Of a stretch of DNA of 38,237 nucleotides, positions 15,783-22,759 are shown piece by piece. The DNA lies in assembly GCA_023231365.1 (NCBI GenBank), contig JALNVO010000001.1, forward strand, positions 1 to 38,237. Reading direction: 5' to 3'. The notes under the pieces are model-generated. The model searched no databases. It worked only from the letters and a program-made list of their open reading frames with translations, and was not told where the DNA came from. The stretch is from Fibrobacteraceae bacterium. GTDB taxonomy: Bacteria; Fibrobacterota; Fibrobacteria; Fibrobacterales; Fibrobacteraceae. Both the position numbers and the translations under genes were made by a program. Every line of letters begins with the position of its first letter. Within the stretch, counting starts at the first letter, position 1.

Positions 15783-16325
15783 ATGCGCCAATTGATAGGA
15801 ATTCTCCTGTGCATAGCCTTCTTCTCGGCGCCTTCTTTTGCCGGCTTTTTTTTGGACTCCGATGAAGATGTCGTGGAAAAAAGTGCCATTTCCGAACCGG
15901 GGTTCTTTTTTGGTGGCGGAGGCTCGGCTTCTTATTATTTAGGAGCCGTGGACCTTGCGCTCGAAGGCCTTGCCGCATATCGATTTGCAAGCGATTACAC
16001 CTGCGCAATGAATTTATCTGTAGGCGTTTCGGGACTAGTAGATGAATTGGGCATTGAACTTCGCAAGTCCTTTGATGAATTTGACTATTTTGGCCTCGGC
16101 GTTTCGGGGCTGCTATACAGACGCGATGGGGAACTTGAAAAATCTCCCCGCATTTCGGTTGCTTATGGGCGGAATTCTCTCCCTTGGAAAAATGCCCATT
16201 TTGCCTTTGCCACGTCCATTCGACTTTCGTATATTATTGGTGGAAGTCTGGGTCGTGAACAGACGTATATTACAAAAACAGCGAGTACAGTGATCGATGG
16301 AAAAATTATACTTATCTTTTTCTAG
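15783..16325 (+). CDS. Exported protein of unknown function, beta-rich
   Basis: The product is 180 residues from ATG 15783, which has GGGAGG 4 nt upstream; the open frame extends back into pyrD. A clear signal peptide (about 1-20, ending SFAG) is followed by an acidic stretch and then alternating hydrophobic segments such as GFFFGGGGSASYYLGAV and MNLSVGVSGLVDELGIEL. This looks like a small outer-membrane barrel or porin-like protein. No family is recognised. It lies 16 nt after pyrD, and its last 29 nt overlap the following gene in another frame, which argues for one operon and coupled translation. Confidence 0.7.
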   Translation: MRQLIGILLCIAFFSAPSFAGFFLDSDEDVVEKSAISEPGFFFGGGGSASYYLGAVDLALEGLAAYRFASDYTCAMNLSVGVSGLVDELGIELRKSFDEFDYFGLGVSGLLYRRDGELEKSPRISVAYGRNSLPWKNAHFAFATSIRLSYIIGGSLGREQTYITKTASTVIDGKIILIFF

Positions 16326-17073
16326 GACGTTGCTCATTTTCATTGTTTTATTTTGTGCACAAACATTTGCAGCTCCGTGGCTTGGGCTTTCTTTTAAGCA
16401 AGAACCGTATAAAAATCAAATTGCATTGAAAGTGATTGGGCTTCACCCGTCATCGAATGCGATTGCGGCTGGCGTCGCCGTGGACGATTTGATTATTTCC
16501 ATGAATGGAACTCCGCTTGCGAATCTTTCTCTAGTCCAAAAATTTACCTCGAAAGCTAAGGTGGGCGATAAGATAAAACTTGGCATTGATCGCAAAGGGA
16601 AACAAATTTTTTTAAATGTGCTTTTTACGAAACGCCCGGATGATGTTTCGAGCCTTACCGGATCTTCTATCGGGAGCAAGGCTACGGCTTTCAAAAAAAA
16701 CTTTTACAAAAATGGTGAAAAGCGCAAGGCGAAACCCAAGGTGACTTTGCTCGATTTTTGGGCCACTTGGTGCGGGCCTTGCCGCCAGACGCTTCCTATT
16801 TTAGGGCGTCTTTATGAAAAGCTCAGCTCTTCTGGTTTGGAAGTCATCGGCATTGCAAATGAGCAAGAGAGCGTACTTGATGATTTTTATGCCGAACATC
16901 CGTCGCCGTATCCGCTATACCGGGATGCGACCGAGGAAATGTGGCGGCGTTATGGCATTAATGCCGTACCTACGCTGATGCTACTTGATTCCAACGGTTA
17001 TATTCAAAAAGTATGGCCGGGAGCACCAAACGAGGCCGGCTTAGAAAGCGCCGTCCGCGATGCGATGAGATGA
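16297..17073 (+). CDS. Exported PDZ-thioredoxin fusion (TlpA-like)
   Basis: The 258 residues divide into three parts. There is a signal peptide (about 1-25, FAAP). A PDZ-like domain (about 30-112) contains VIGLHPSSNAIAAGVAVDDLIISMNG. A thioredoxin fold (about 145-258) has the redox motif WATWCGPC (C159, C162) and a cis-proline in AVPTLML. A periplasmic dithiol:disulfide reductase is likely, with the PDZ part guiding it to partner proteins. The start lies 29 nt inside the preceding gene and lacks a Shine-Dalgarno site, so translation probably depends on that gene. An unclear point is whether the two products interact. Confidence 0.85.
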   Translation: MEKLYLSFSRTLLIFIVLFCAQTFAAPWLGLSFKQEPYKNQIALKVIGLHPSSNAIAAGVAVDDLIISMNGTPLANLSLVQKFTSKAKVGDKIKLGIDRKGKQIFLNVLFTKRPDDVSSLTGSSIGSKATAFKKNFYKNGEKRKAKPKVTLLDFWATWCGPCRQTLPILGRLYEKLSSSGLEVIGIANEQESVLDDFYAEHPSPYPLYRDATEEMWRRYGINAVPTLMLLDSNGYIQKVWPGAPNEAGLESAVRDAMR

Positions 17074-17106
17074 ATTTGCGTATGCATTTTGTTATTGTGA
17101 TGTATC

Positions 17107-17219
17107 GTCATTGCGATTGAGATGCCTTTGGCGCTTTAGCGCTTAGGAATTCCGATGCAAAGTTGCGAAGCGAAGCAATCTGGATAGGATTGCCGCTTCG
17201 CTACGCTCCTTGCAATGAC
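17107..17219. repeat. Imperfect palindromic intergenic repeat (REP/MITE-like)
   Basis: A 113-bp stretch is bounded by GTCATTGC (17107-17114) and GCAATGAC (17212-17219). Inside are the hairpins GCGCTTTAGCGC and GCGAAGCAATC/GGATTGCCGCTTCGC. The GCGAAGCGAAGCAATC core recalls dispersed intergenic repeats in many genomes. It lies between two converging genes and could terminate both. Copy number cannot be seen from this window. Confidence 0.6.
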
Positions 17220-17233
17220 ACTCAAATAGAGGC

Positions 17234-17989
17234 TTAGCTGTTAGAAAGTTCCCGCGCTTTGGCTTCGACTTCTCGCACGAGTGCCGCTTTATCGCTTGCG
17301 TTCGCCTTAATGATCCGCACGAATACGGATCCAGCGACAACCGCATCTACGCTGCTTGCGAGCGATTGCGATTGCTCACCGCCGGTGATACCGAAACCGC
17401 CGTAGATTTTGGAACCGCCTTCGCCGGCATTCTTCAAGAATTCGATCGTATGGGAATCGATCGTTGTCTTGCTCCCGGTGATTCCTGCGCGGAGTGCCGC
17501 ATAGATGTGCGCAAAACCGCAGTGGGCGAGTTTCGAAAGGCGTTCCTTGGTCATGCTCGGAGCTGCGACGGGAATGTTTTCCATACCGTATTTTTTACAG
17601 GCTGCGGTGAGTCCTTCATCGTGATCGAAAGGAAGATCCGGAATGATCATTCCTTTTACGCCCGCTTCGGAAGCCCTTTTGCAGAACGCATCCACGCCCG
17701 GAGTGTAGATAAGCGAACCATAGCTCATAATGTAAATCCTCGTTTCCGGATGCGCTTTGTGGACTTTGGCGATAAAGGCAAGCCCGTCGGCTGTGCGGTA
17801 GTTCCTATTCAATACTTCGGTGCAAGCACCCTGAATAGCGGGGCCGTCCGCAGAAGGGTCGCTGAACGGAAGCTGAATTTCCAAAATGTCCGCACCGCCC
17901 TTGATCATCGCTTCTGCCGCTGCAAAAGCAATATCGTCGGTGGGGTAGCCCGCAACCAAGTGGCTCATCAATTTAATTTTCTGTGTCAT
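17234..17989 (-). CDS. trpA: Tryptophan synthase alpha subunit
   Basis: TrpA cleaves indole-3-glycerol phosphate to indole and G3P and channels the indole to TrpB. The 251-residue TIM barrel has the catalytic glutamate and aspartate in EIQLPFSDPSADGP (E37, D48), IIPDLPF, and the phosphate-binding GFGITGG and VAGSVF. The N-terminus is about 12 residues shorter than in E. coli. The ATG shares one base with the trpB stop (TAATG), so translation is coupled. It is the last gene of the operon, and the palindromic repeat at 17107 lies beyond it. Confidence 0.95.
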   Translation of the reverse strand: MTQKIKLMSHLVAGYPTDDIAFAAAEAMIKGGADILEIQLPFSDPSADGPAIQGACTEVLNRNYRTADGLAFIAKVHKAHPETRIYIMSYGSLIYTPGVDAFCKRASEAGVKGMIIPDLPFDHDEGLTAACKKYGMENIPVAAPSMTKERLSKLAHCGFAHIYAALRAGITGSKTTIDSHTIEFLKNAGEGGSKIYGGFGITGGEQSQSLASSVDAVVAGSVFVRIIKANASDKAALVREVEAKARELSNS

Positions 17990-19260
17990 TATTTGTCACC
18001 TCCCATCAACTTTGCATTGTGGATGTCCTTCTGTTCGTTCAAACGTTCGAGTTCACTTTCAAGGAAAGCTTTCCATTCTTTAGGGCGGAATACCGGGCTT
18101 GTAATGAAAATGTCCTTGTCGCCGCGGCCCGACATATTGATGACGACCGCTTGATCTTTTGGCACTTGCTTTGCAATCTTCATTGCCGCGGCGCCCGCGT
18201 GCGCGCTTTCCAGAGCGAAAAGGACGCCTTCGTTCTTGGCAAAGAAGCTCACGGCTTCGAGGGCTTCCTTATCGAGAATATTCATAAACTCAATGCGGCC
18301 GGAAGTTCCGAGTTCTGCTAGTTGCGGGCCTATGCCCATGTAATCGAGCCCCGCGGAAATAGACCGCGTGGGTAGGGATTGTCCGTCTTCATCAAGCAAA
18401 AAGCGGCTCTTGTAGCCTTGCACAATTCCTTCGCGCGAAGCGTTCCCGGTCATCCGGGATGCGTTTTCGCCCACATTCGGACCGATGCCTCCCGCTTCTG
18501 CGCCAATTAACCGCGGGGACTTTTCGTCAATAAACGGGCTGAAGAATCCGATGGAATTGGATCCGCCGCCTACGCAAGCGACCATTGCACCGATTTTAAC
18601 GCCGCGCTTTTCGCATTCTTCCTTGACTTCGTTCCCAATCACCGATTGGAATATGCGGACCATATCTGGGAATGGGGCGGGTCCGAGGGCTGAACCCAAC
18701 ACGTAATGCGTATTCTCAAAGTTAGCAGCCCAGTCGCGCATCGCTTCATTCACCGCGTCCTTGAGCGTGCGCGATCCCGAAGTGACAGGGCAGACTTTTG
18801 CGCCGTACATTTCCATCGCAGCCACGTTCGGCTGCTGGCGGCGCACGTCTACTTCACCCATATATACGGTGCAGTCGAGCCCGAGTTTAGCGCAGGCCGC
18901 GGCTGTCGCCACTCCGTGCTGGCCCGCACCCGTTTCGGCGATAATGCGGGTCTTTCCCATATATTTTGCGAGTAACGCTTGACCTATGGCATTGTTAATC
19001 TTGTGAGCGCCTGTATTTGCAAGGCCTTCAAGCTTAATATAGATCTGGCCTCCGCCCAAGATTTCTGTCGCGCGTGGAGCAAAGAGCAGGGGCGTTGCGC
19101 GTCCGATATAATCCTTCTGGATTGTATGGAGTTCGTCCATGAATTTTTTATCATGGAGGGCTTTTTCAAGAGCCGCATCCAATTCATCGAGAGGGCGGCG
19201 CAGCACTTCTGCTACGTATTTGCCACCGTATTTGCCAAAGAAACCGTTATCGCTATTCAT
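17989..19260 (-). CDS. trpB: Tryptophan synthase beta subunit
   Basis: TrpB condenses indole with serine on PLP to make tryptophan. Landmarks are GFFGKYGGKYVAEVL at the N-terminus, the PLP lysine K87 in GAHKIN, and the phosphate loop GGGSNSIG. I start at ATG 19260 (423 residues). AAGGA lies 6 nt upstream of this codon but touches the alternative ATG at 19266, and the family N-terminus fits. The open frame upstream (to 19326) runs through the attenuator terminator and is not coding. Transcription into trpBA is controlled by the leader at 19290-19412. trpEDCF are not in the window. Confidence 0.96.
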   Translation of the reverse strand: MNSDNGFFGKYGGKYVAEVLRRPLDELDAALEKALHDKKFMDELHTIQKDYIGRATPLLFAPRATEILGGGQIYIKLEGLANTGAHKINNAIGQALLAKYMGKTRIIAETGAGQHGVATAAACAKLGLDCTVYMGEVDVRRQQPNVAAMEMYGAKVCPVTSGSRTLKDAVNEAMRDWAANFENTHYVLGSALGPAPFPDMVRIFQSVIGNEVKEECEKRGVKIGAMVACVGGGSNSIGFFSPFIDEKSPRLIGAEAGGIGPNVGENASRMTGNASREGIVQGYKSRFLLDEDGQSLPTRSISAGLDYMGIGPQLAELGTSGRIEFMNILDKEALEAVSFFAKNEGVLFALESAHAGAAAMKIAKQVPKDQAVVINMSGRGDKDIFITSPVFRPKEWKAFLESELERLNEQKDIHNAKLMGGDK

Positions 19261-19289
19261 ATTCATTCCTTGTGTTGTTAAAACCAAAC

Positions 19290-19317
19290 AAAAAAACCTC
19301 CCGGAAAGTCCGGAAGG
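19290..19317 (-). terminator. trp attenuator terminator (segments 3:4)
   Basis: On the minus strand, CCTTCCGGA and TCCGGGAGG form a 9-bp stem (one T-G pair) with a CTT loop, followed by seven T. It lies between the leader peptide and trpB. Segment 3 can instead pair with segment 2 of the antiterminator. Confidence 0.92.
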
Positions 19318-19376
19318 CTTCTGCAAACTCTAAAAATTTGCGCAAAACTCAAAAACCGGACTCTTTAGAAGGTCCG
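19305..19376 (-). promoter_or_regulatory. trp antiterminator and pause hairpin
   Basis: Segment 1, CGGAC (19372-19376, inside leader codons 13-14), can pair with GTCCG of segment 2 (19357-19361). Segment 2 as AGAGTCCGG (19356-19364) can instead pair over 9 bp with CCGGACTTT (19305-19313), which is the 5' arm of the terminator. The 1:2, 2:3 and 3:4 choices are mutually exclusive. A ribosome stalled on the Trp codons covers segment 1 and frees segment 2 for the antiterminator; a ribosome that reaches the stop codon allows the terminator. Confidence 0.88.
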
Positions 19377-19412
19377 CCACCACCAACGATTGATGATATT
19401 TCGGTTTTGCAT
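19365..19412 (-). CDS. trpL: trp leader peptide with three tandem Trp codons
   Basis: This minus-strand ORF of 15 codons plus TAA reads MQNRNIINRWWWRTF. Residues 10-12 are consecutive TGG codons, placed directly before attenuator segment 1. It is too short for ordinary gene calling. No Shine-Dalgarno site precedes the ATG. The -10 box TATTTT ends 6 nt upstream, so the leader mRNA probably begins at the ATG itself. The peptide's role is to let ribosome position report charged tRNA-Trp supply. Together with the hairpins downstream, this is the classic ribosome-mediated attenuation layout. Confidence 0.92.
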   Translation of the reverse strand: MQNRNIINRWWWRTF

Positions 19413-19418
19413 GACAAA

Positions 19419-19447
19419 AAAATAGCGAAGTGTTTTTGAGTTGGCAA
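19419..19447 (-). promoter_or_regulatory. trpLBA promoter
   Basis: On the minus strand, TTGCCA (19447-19442), a 17-nt spacer and TATTTT (19424-19419). The predicted transcription start is at or within a base or two of the trpL ATG (19412). Confidence 0.75.
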
Positions 19448-19473
19448 GGGGGGATAAAAAGTTTTTTGAACCC

Positions 19474-20388
19474 TTATCCGCCTAATTCCTTCAAATAGCG
19501 GCTGAGCGCATCTTGCCAAGTGGGAAGTGGCTTGAAACCGTTCTTCACAAGCTTTGACTTGTCCAACCGGCTATTGAAAGGTCGGGCCGCTTTGCTAATG
19601 CCATATTCTGCGGTCGTCACAGGAATCACGTTCGTTTTGAGGCCCGCTTGCTTGTAGATTTCCTTTGTAAAATCATACCAGCTGATATAGCCGCCTTCAT
19701 TTGTCGCGTGATAGTAACCGTATTTTTCCGTTTGTATCATGTCCACCAAAAGGCGTGCGAGATCAAGCGTGTAGGTTGGAGTGCCGACCTGGTCGCTCAC
19801 CACCCGCACAGTATCGTGGGAACGCCCTACGTTCAGCATAGTCTTGATGAAGTTTTTGCCGTTTAGCCCGAACACCCAGGCGATGCGCACAATGAAGAAT
19901 TTTTCGAGATTGCCGCTCACCGCAAGTTCGCCATCTAGTTTAGTTTGTCCGTAAACATTGAGCGGCTTGTAGTCCTTGCAATCCGGTTCCCAGGGTTTAG
20001 TCCCCAGTCCGTCGAACACATAATCCGTACTGATGTAAACCATCTTGCAACCGAGCTTTTTGCAAACCTTTGCGATGTTTTCTGTACCGCCTGCATTGAT
20101 AGCCTTTACCTTAGCCTGCTTGTCTGCATCTTCAGCCAAATCTACGGCAGTCCAGGCTGCGCAATGCACGACCACGTCCGGATTCACCTTTGAAATTTCA
20201 TTTTCGACCATGGAAGCGTTGGTTATGTCCATCGGCATATAGGGGAGTTTTGTAACGGCAGAACCGTCCGCGATTCCTGAATATTCTGGCAGAAGATCGC
20301 TGCCTATGCCGCTAAATCCGCGCTTATCGAGTTCGTTCATCACATCGTGCCCAAGCTGGCCAGCAACTCCTGTTACTAAAACTTTCAT
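19474..20388 (-). CDS. rfbD: dTDP-4-dehydrorhamnose reductase-like (RmlD) enzyme
   Basis: This 304-residue short-chain reductase should produce dTDP-L-rhamnose, or a related deoxysugar nucleotide, for cell-surface glycans. It has the NAD(P)-binding GVAGQLGHDV at the N-terminus, CAAWTAVDLAEDADKQAKVKAIN, STDYVFDG, the YxxxK catalytic pair in NVYGQTKLDGE, and the RmlD-specific RIAWVFG and DQVGTPTYTLDLAR. ATG 20388 with GAGGA 5 nt upstream is chosen; the frame upstream overlaps the previous gene. It follows the epimerase gene by 38 nt on the same strand. The rmlABC partners are not in view. Confidence 0.88.
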   Translation of the reverse strand: MKVLVTGVAGQLGHDVMNELDKRGFSGIGSDLLPEYSGIADGSAVTKLPYMPMDITNASMVENEISKVNPDVVVHCAAWTAVDLAEDADKQAKVKAINAGGTENIAKVCKKLGCKMVYISTDYVFDGLGTKPWEPDCKDYKPLNVYGQTKLDGELAVSGNLEKFFIVRIAWVFGLNGKNFIKTMLNVGRSHDTVRVVSDQVGTPTYTLDLARLLVDMIQTEKYGYYHATNEGGYISWYDFTKEIYKQAGLKTNVIPVTTAEYGISKAARPFNSRLDKSKLVKNGFKPLPTWQDALSRYLKELGG

Positions 20389-20426
20389 AAATTCCTCTAT
20401 CGTTTTAAAAATTGAAATAAAATCTT

Positions 20427-21464
20427 TCACTTCAGCGGATTTTTGTCGCTTTTGTACCACTTCATAAATTCGGCGATACCGTCGTGGAGCGTCCAATGCG
20501 GTTTGTAACCGACCTCGCGTTCCAAGTTGGATGTATCCGCGTTAGTTTGGTATACATCGCCGTGTTGCAGTGGCAAAAACTCTTTTTTAGCGGGAGAACC
20601 GTAAGCCAATTCTATTTCGCTAATAAAGTCCATTAATTTTACGGGGTGGCTACAGCCGATGTTATAAACTTTATAGGGCACACCGTTTTGGCATTCCGCT
20701 ATTGTCGGTGTATGGTCCAGTACGTGGATAGTTCCTTCGGCAATATCGTCGATATAGGTAAAATCGCGGATCATATCGCCGTTGTTGAATACTTTAATCG
20801 GCTCGCCTTTGGAGATTGCCTTTGCAAAAAGCATCGGCGACATATCGGGACGGCCCCACGGACCGTATACGGTAAAATAGCGGAGCCCAGTCGTTGCAAA
20901 ACCGTAGAGCTTGCTGTAGGCATGGGCCATCAGTTCGTTGCTCTTTTTGCTCGCCGCATACAAGCTTACGGGGGAATCCACTTTGTCGCTCTCACTGTAA
21001 GGTACTTTAGCATTCAATCCATAAACGGAACTGGAAGAAGCGAACACCAAGTGCTTTACTTCAAAGTTTCGGCAAGCTTCGAGAATGTTCAAAAAACCGA
21101 CCAGATTGCTCTGTAAATAAGCGTAAGGGTTAGTAATGGAATAGCGCACTCCGGCCTGTGCCGCCAAGTTGATGACTTTCTCGAAATGCTCCTTGGCAAA
21201 TAAAGCGTCTAGACAAGCCTTATCGTCAATAGCGAGGCAGATGAATTTGCAATTAGGCCATTTTTTGCTGGACAATTCCTTGCCGAAAGCGAAACCCTCC
21301 GCGGGCTCATCGAACCCGCATTCCCGCAAGCGGCCGAATTTGAGGCGCACATCGTAATAATCGTTGAGATTATCAATTCCCAACACGGAATCGCCGCGCT
21401 CCGCGAGCATAGACATCACTTTAGAGCCGATAAAACCGGCAGCACCAGTTAGAAGAACTTTCAT
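20427..21464 (-). CDS. NAD-dependent epimerase, UDP-glucuronate 4-epimerase-like
   Basis: This 345-residue extended SDR has GAAGFIGSKV (7-16) for NAD, NLAAQAGVRYSITNPYAY, SSSSVYG, the YxxxK pair in LYAASKKSNE, and the GLRYFTVYGPWGRPDM segment typical of UDP-GlcA 4-epimerases (Cap1J/LspL-like). Such enzymes make UDP-galacturonate for capsule or LPS. Substrate specificity is inferred from the motif set only. A TATAAT box at 21501-21506 (minus strand) and AAAAGG precede the ATG. The hairpin-rich mobile element begins 84 nt upstream of the start codon. Confidence 0.87.
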   Translation of the reverse strand: MKVLLTGAAGFIGSKVMSMLAERGDSVLGIDNLNDYYDVRLKFGRLRECGFDEPAEGFAFGKELSSKKWPNCKFICLAIDDKACLDALFAKEHFEKVINLAAQAGVRYSITNPYAYLQSNLVGFLNILEACRNFEVKHLVFASSSSVYGLNAKVPYSESDKVDSPVSLYAASKKSNELMAHAYSKLYGFATTGLRYFTVYGPWGRPDMSPMLFAKAISKGEPIKVFNNGDMIRDFTYIDDIAEGTIHVLDHTPTIAECQNGVPYKVYNIGCSHPVKLMDFISEIELAYGSPAKKEFLPLQHGDVYQTNADTSNLEREVGYKPHWTLHDGIAEFMKWYKSDKNPLK

Positions 21465-21547
21465 AAATTCAAAAACCTTTTGGTCAGAACGATCTATAGA
21501 ATTATACCAAATAAATCTAGCAAACTTTATCTTACAGATTCCACTAA

Positions 21548-22034
21548 AGGGTACCTCTAAAAACTGCTTTGGTTAAGTGAATTTATCAAGAACCGAGCAA
21601 TGGCAGAAACGATTGTCGCCTAAAACGAGAGCTGCGGGCATGCTTGCATGCACATTGCCGAGTTGCACCGACAAGTGCGCAAACACAAAAGTGGCTAAAA
21701 TCGCCCAAATTGAGAGTCGCACTCAAGCTTGCTTGAGTATGACCGAAATGCAGGCGATGACGCGAAGCGTCAATACTGGATGTATTGATGCCTTCGGCAT
21801 CCGCTTCTGCGCCTCGATCATGATAGCGAACGAGTTCGCTACCTGAGATGCTCGGCTTGAGCAACAGGTACTTCAGTCCACCAGTGCGAAGTGTTATTGA
21901 TAAATTGTTGCGGTGTCACGTTGTTCCATCCTCACCCCCTGCGGGGCTGCCTCGAAAGTCAGCTCTACGAATCCTGATGTTCCCTGAAGGGAACCGGCTT
22001 CTCGTCATAAAAATTGAGTTTTTAGAGGTGCCCT
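21548..22034. mobile_element. Transposase-less element with terminal inverted repeats and hairpin array
   Basis: The ends are 17-bp inverted repeats, GGGTACCTCTAAAAACT at the left (21549-21565) and GGGCACCTCTAAAAACT at the right (minus strand, 22033-22017), with one mismatch; A/T next to them extends the match. TAAA stands outside both ends and may be a 4-bp target duplication. The 450-bp interior has no convincing gene. It contains at least eight short perfect stem-loops: GCATG-CTTG (21638), ACTCAAG-CTTG (21721), GACG (21759), CAATAC-TGGAT (21771), GATGCC-TTC (21787), TAGCGAA-CGAG (21824), CCCC-TGC (21936) and GTTCCC-TGAA (21979). One end recurs at 6-29. A MITE-like element or a structured RNA is likely. 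Confidence 0.72.
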
Positions 22035-22758
22035 AAATTCCGAACAGCTTATTGACTTCGTTTTCCCGGATAATCCTTTTGCTCTTGGCTTGGGAATGGG
22101 AAAGCATCGATTCAATCCTGTCTTGGATGGCGCTCCCGATCAATTTTTCCGTATCGATACCCCGGAGTTTGAAAAATAGAAGAGGCTCTTTGTCGAAGCG
22201 GGCCCCGATCCCGTATAAAACTGCGGCGACATGCTTGCACATATCGGCAACATCCGGGCAAGAACATTCAAAATGAATGTCGGCCATGGTGGGGAAGAGA
22301 CCACCTTCTTTCTTTAGAAAAAGTTTTTTGAGGGCTTCAGGAAAGTTCCCGTTGATGAGCTCTTCTATGTTTTGGATGTGCGTTGAGCTTTCCTTTATAA
22401 TATTCTTGTATTCCGCTTTGCCGAGTTCATTGATTTGCACTTTGATCCTATAGGGCGTTTTCCCGCTGCCGATGACCTTTGCGGAAACTTTTCCCCGTTC
22501 AATCTGCAAATCGACCACGGCATTGTTTCTCACGTATTTTCTACCGCGCTCCAAGCGGTTGTAAAAGTCTGCATAGCTCTCGAGGTTATCGCACCAGGCT
22601 TTTCCCCACCAGGATTTTGCGATCGCCCGGCCTTCCAATTCTATAGGGCTTAATAGATGTCCCTTTCCTTCTTCTTTTTGCAAGTATTTTTTTGCTTTTT
22701 CCTTAAGGTCGCCGACGGAAGTATAGCGGAAGCTTTTAAAATAATCATAAAAACTCAT
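22033..22758 (-). CDS. SWIM zinc-finger protein paired with a SNF2 helicase
   Basis: The 241-residue protein has the SWIM zinc motif CxCx(n)CxH in FECSCPDVADMCKHVAAVLYGIG (about 163-185). The N-terminal region RAIAKSWWGKAWCDNLESYADFYNRLERGRKYVRN is conserved in bacterial SWIM proteins. SWIM modules bind nucleic acid or protein, and the family is routinely found next to SNF2-type helicases. The ATG is one nt after the helicase stop codon (TGATATG), so translation is coupled. Its own stop (TAG) is formed at the junction with the mobile element's right terminal repeat, so the last residues may have been altered by the insertion. Confidence 0.85.
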   Translation of the reverse strand: MSFYDYFKSFRYTSVGDLKEKAKKYLQKEEGKGHLLSPIELEGRAIAKSWWGKAWCDNLESYADFYNRLERGRKYVRNNAVVDLQIERGKVSAKVIGSGKTPYRIKVQINELGKAEYKNIIKESSTHIQNIEELINGNFPEALKKLFLKKEGGLFPTMADIHFECSCPDVADMCKHVAAVLYGIGARFDKEPLLFFKLRGIDTEKLIGSAIQDRIESMLSHSQAKSKRIIRENEVNKLFGI

Positions 22759-22759
22759 A

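Noticed and set aside
19261..19326. Upstream extension of trpB
   Set aside because: It would translate the attenuator terminator; TrpB homology begins at MNSDNGFFGKYGG.
19290..19447. T-box riboswitch as control of trpBA
   Set aside because: No T-box sequence or specifier-loop architecture; a Trp-rich leader ORF and competing hairpins explain the region.
21577..21864. Open frames of about 90 codons inside the TIR element
   Set aside because: Low-complexity, Cys/Ser/Arg-rich products on both strands, interrupted by hairpins; no transposase motif.
21548..22034. CRISPR array
   Set aside because: The hairpins differ in sequence from one another and have no constant repeat or regular spacer length.
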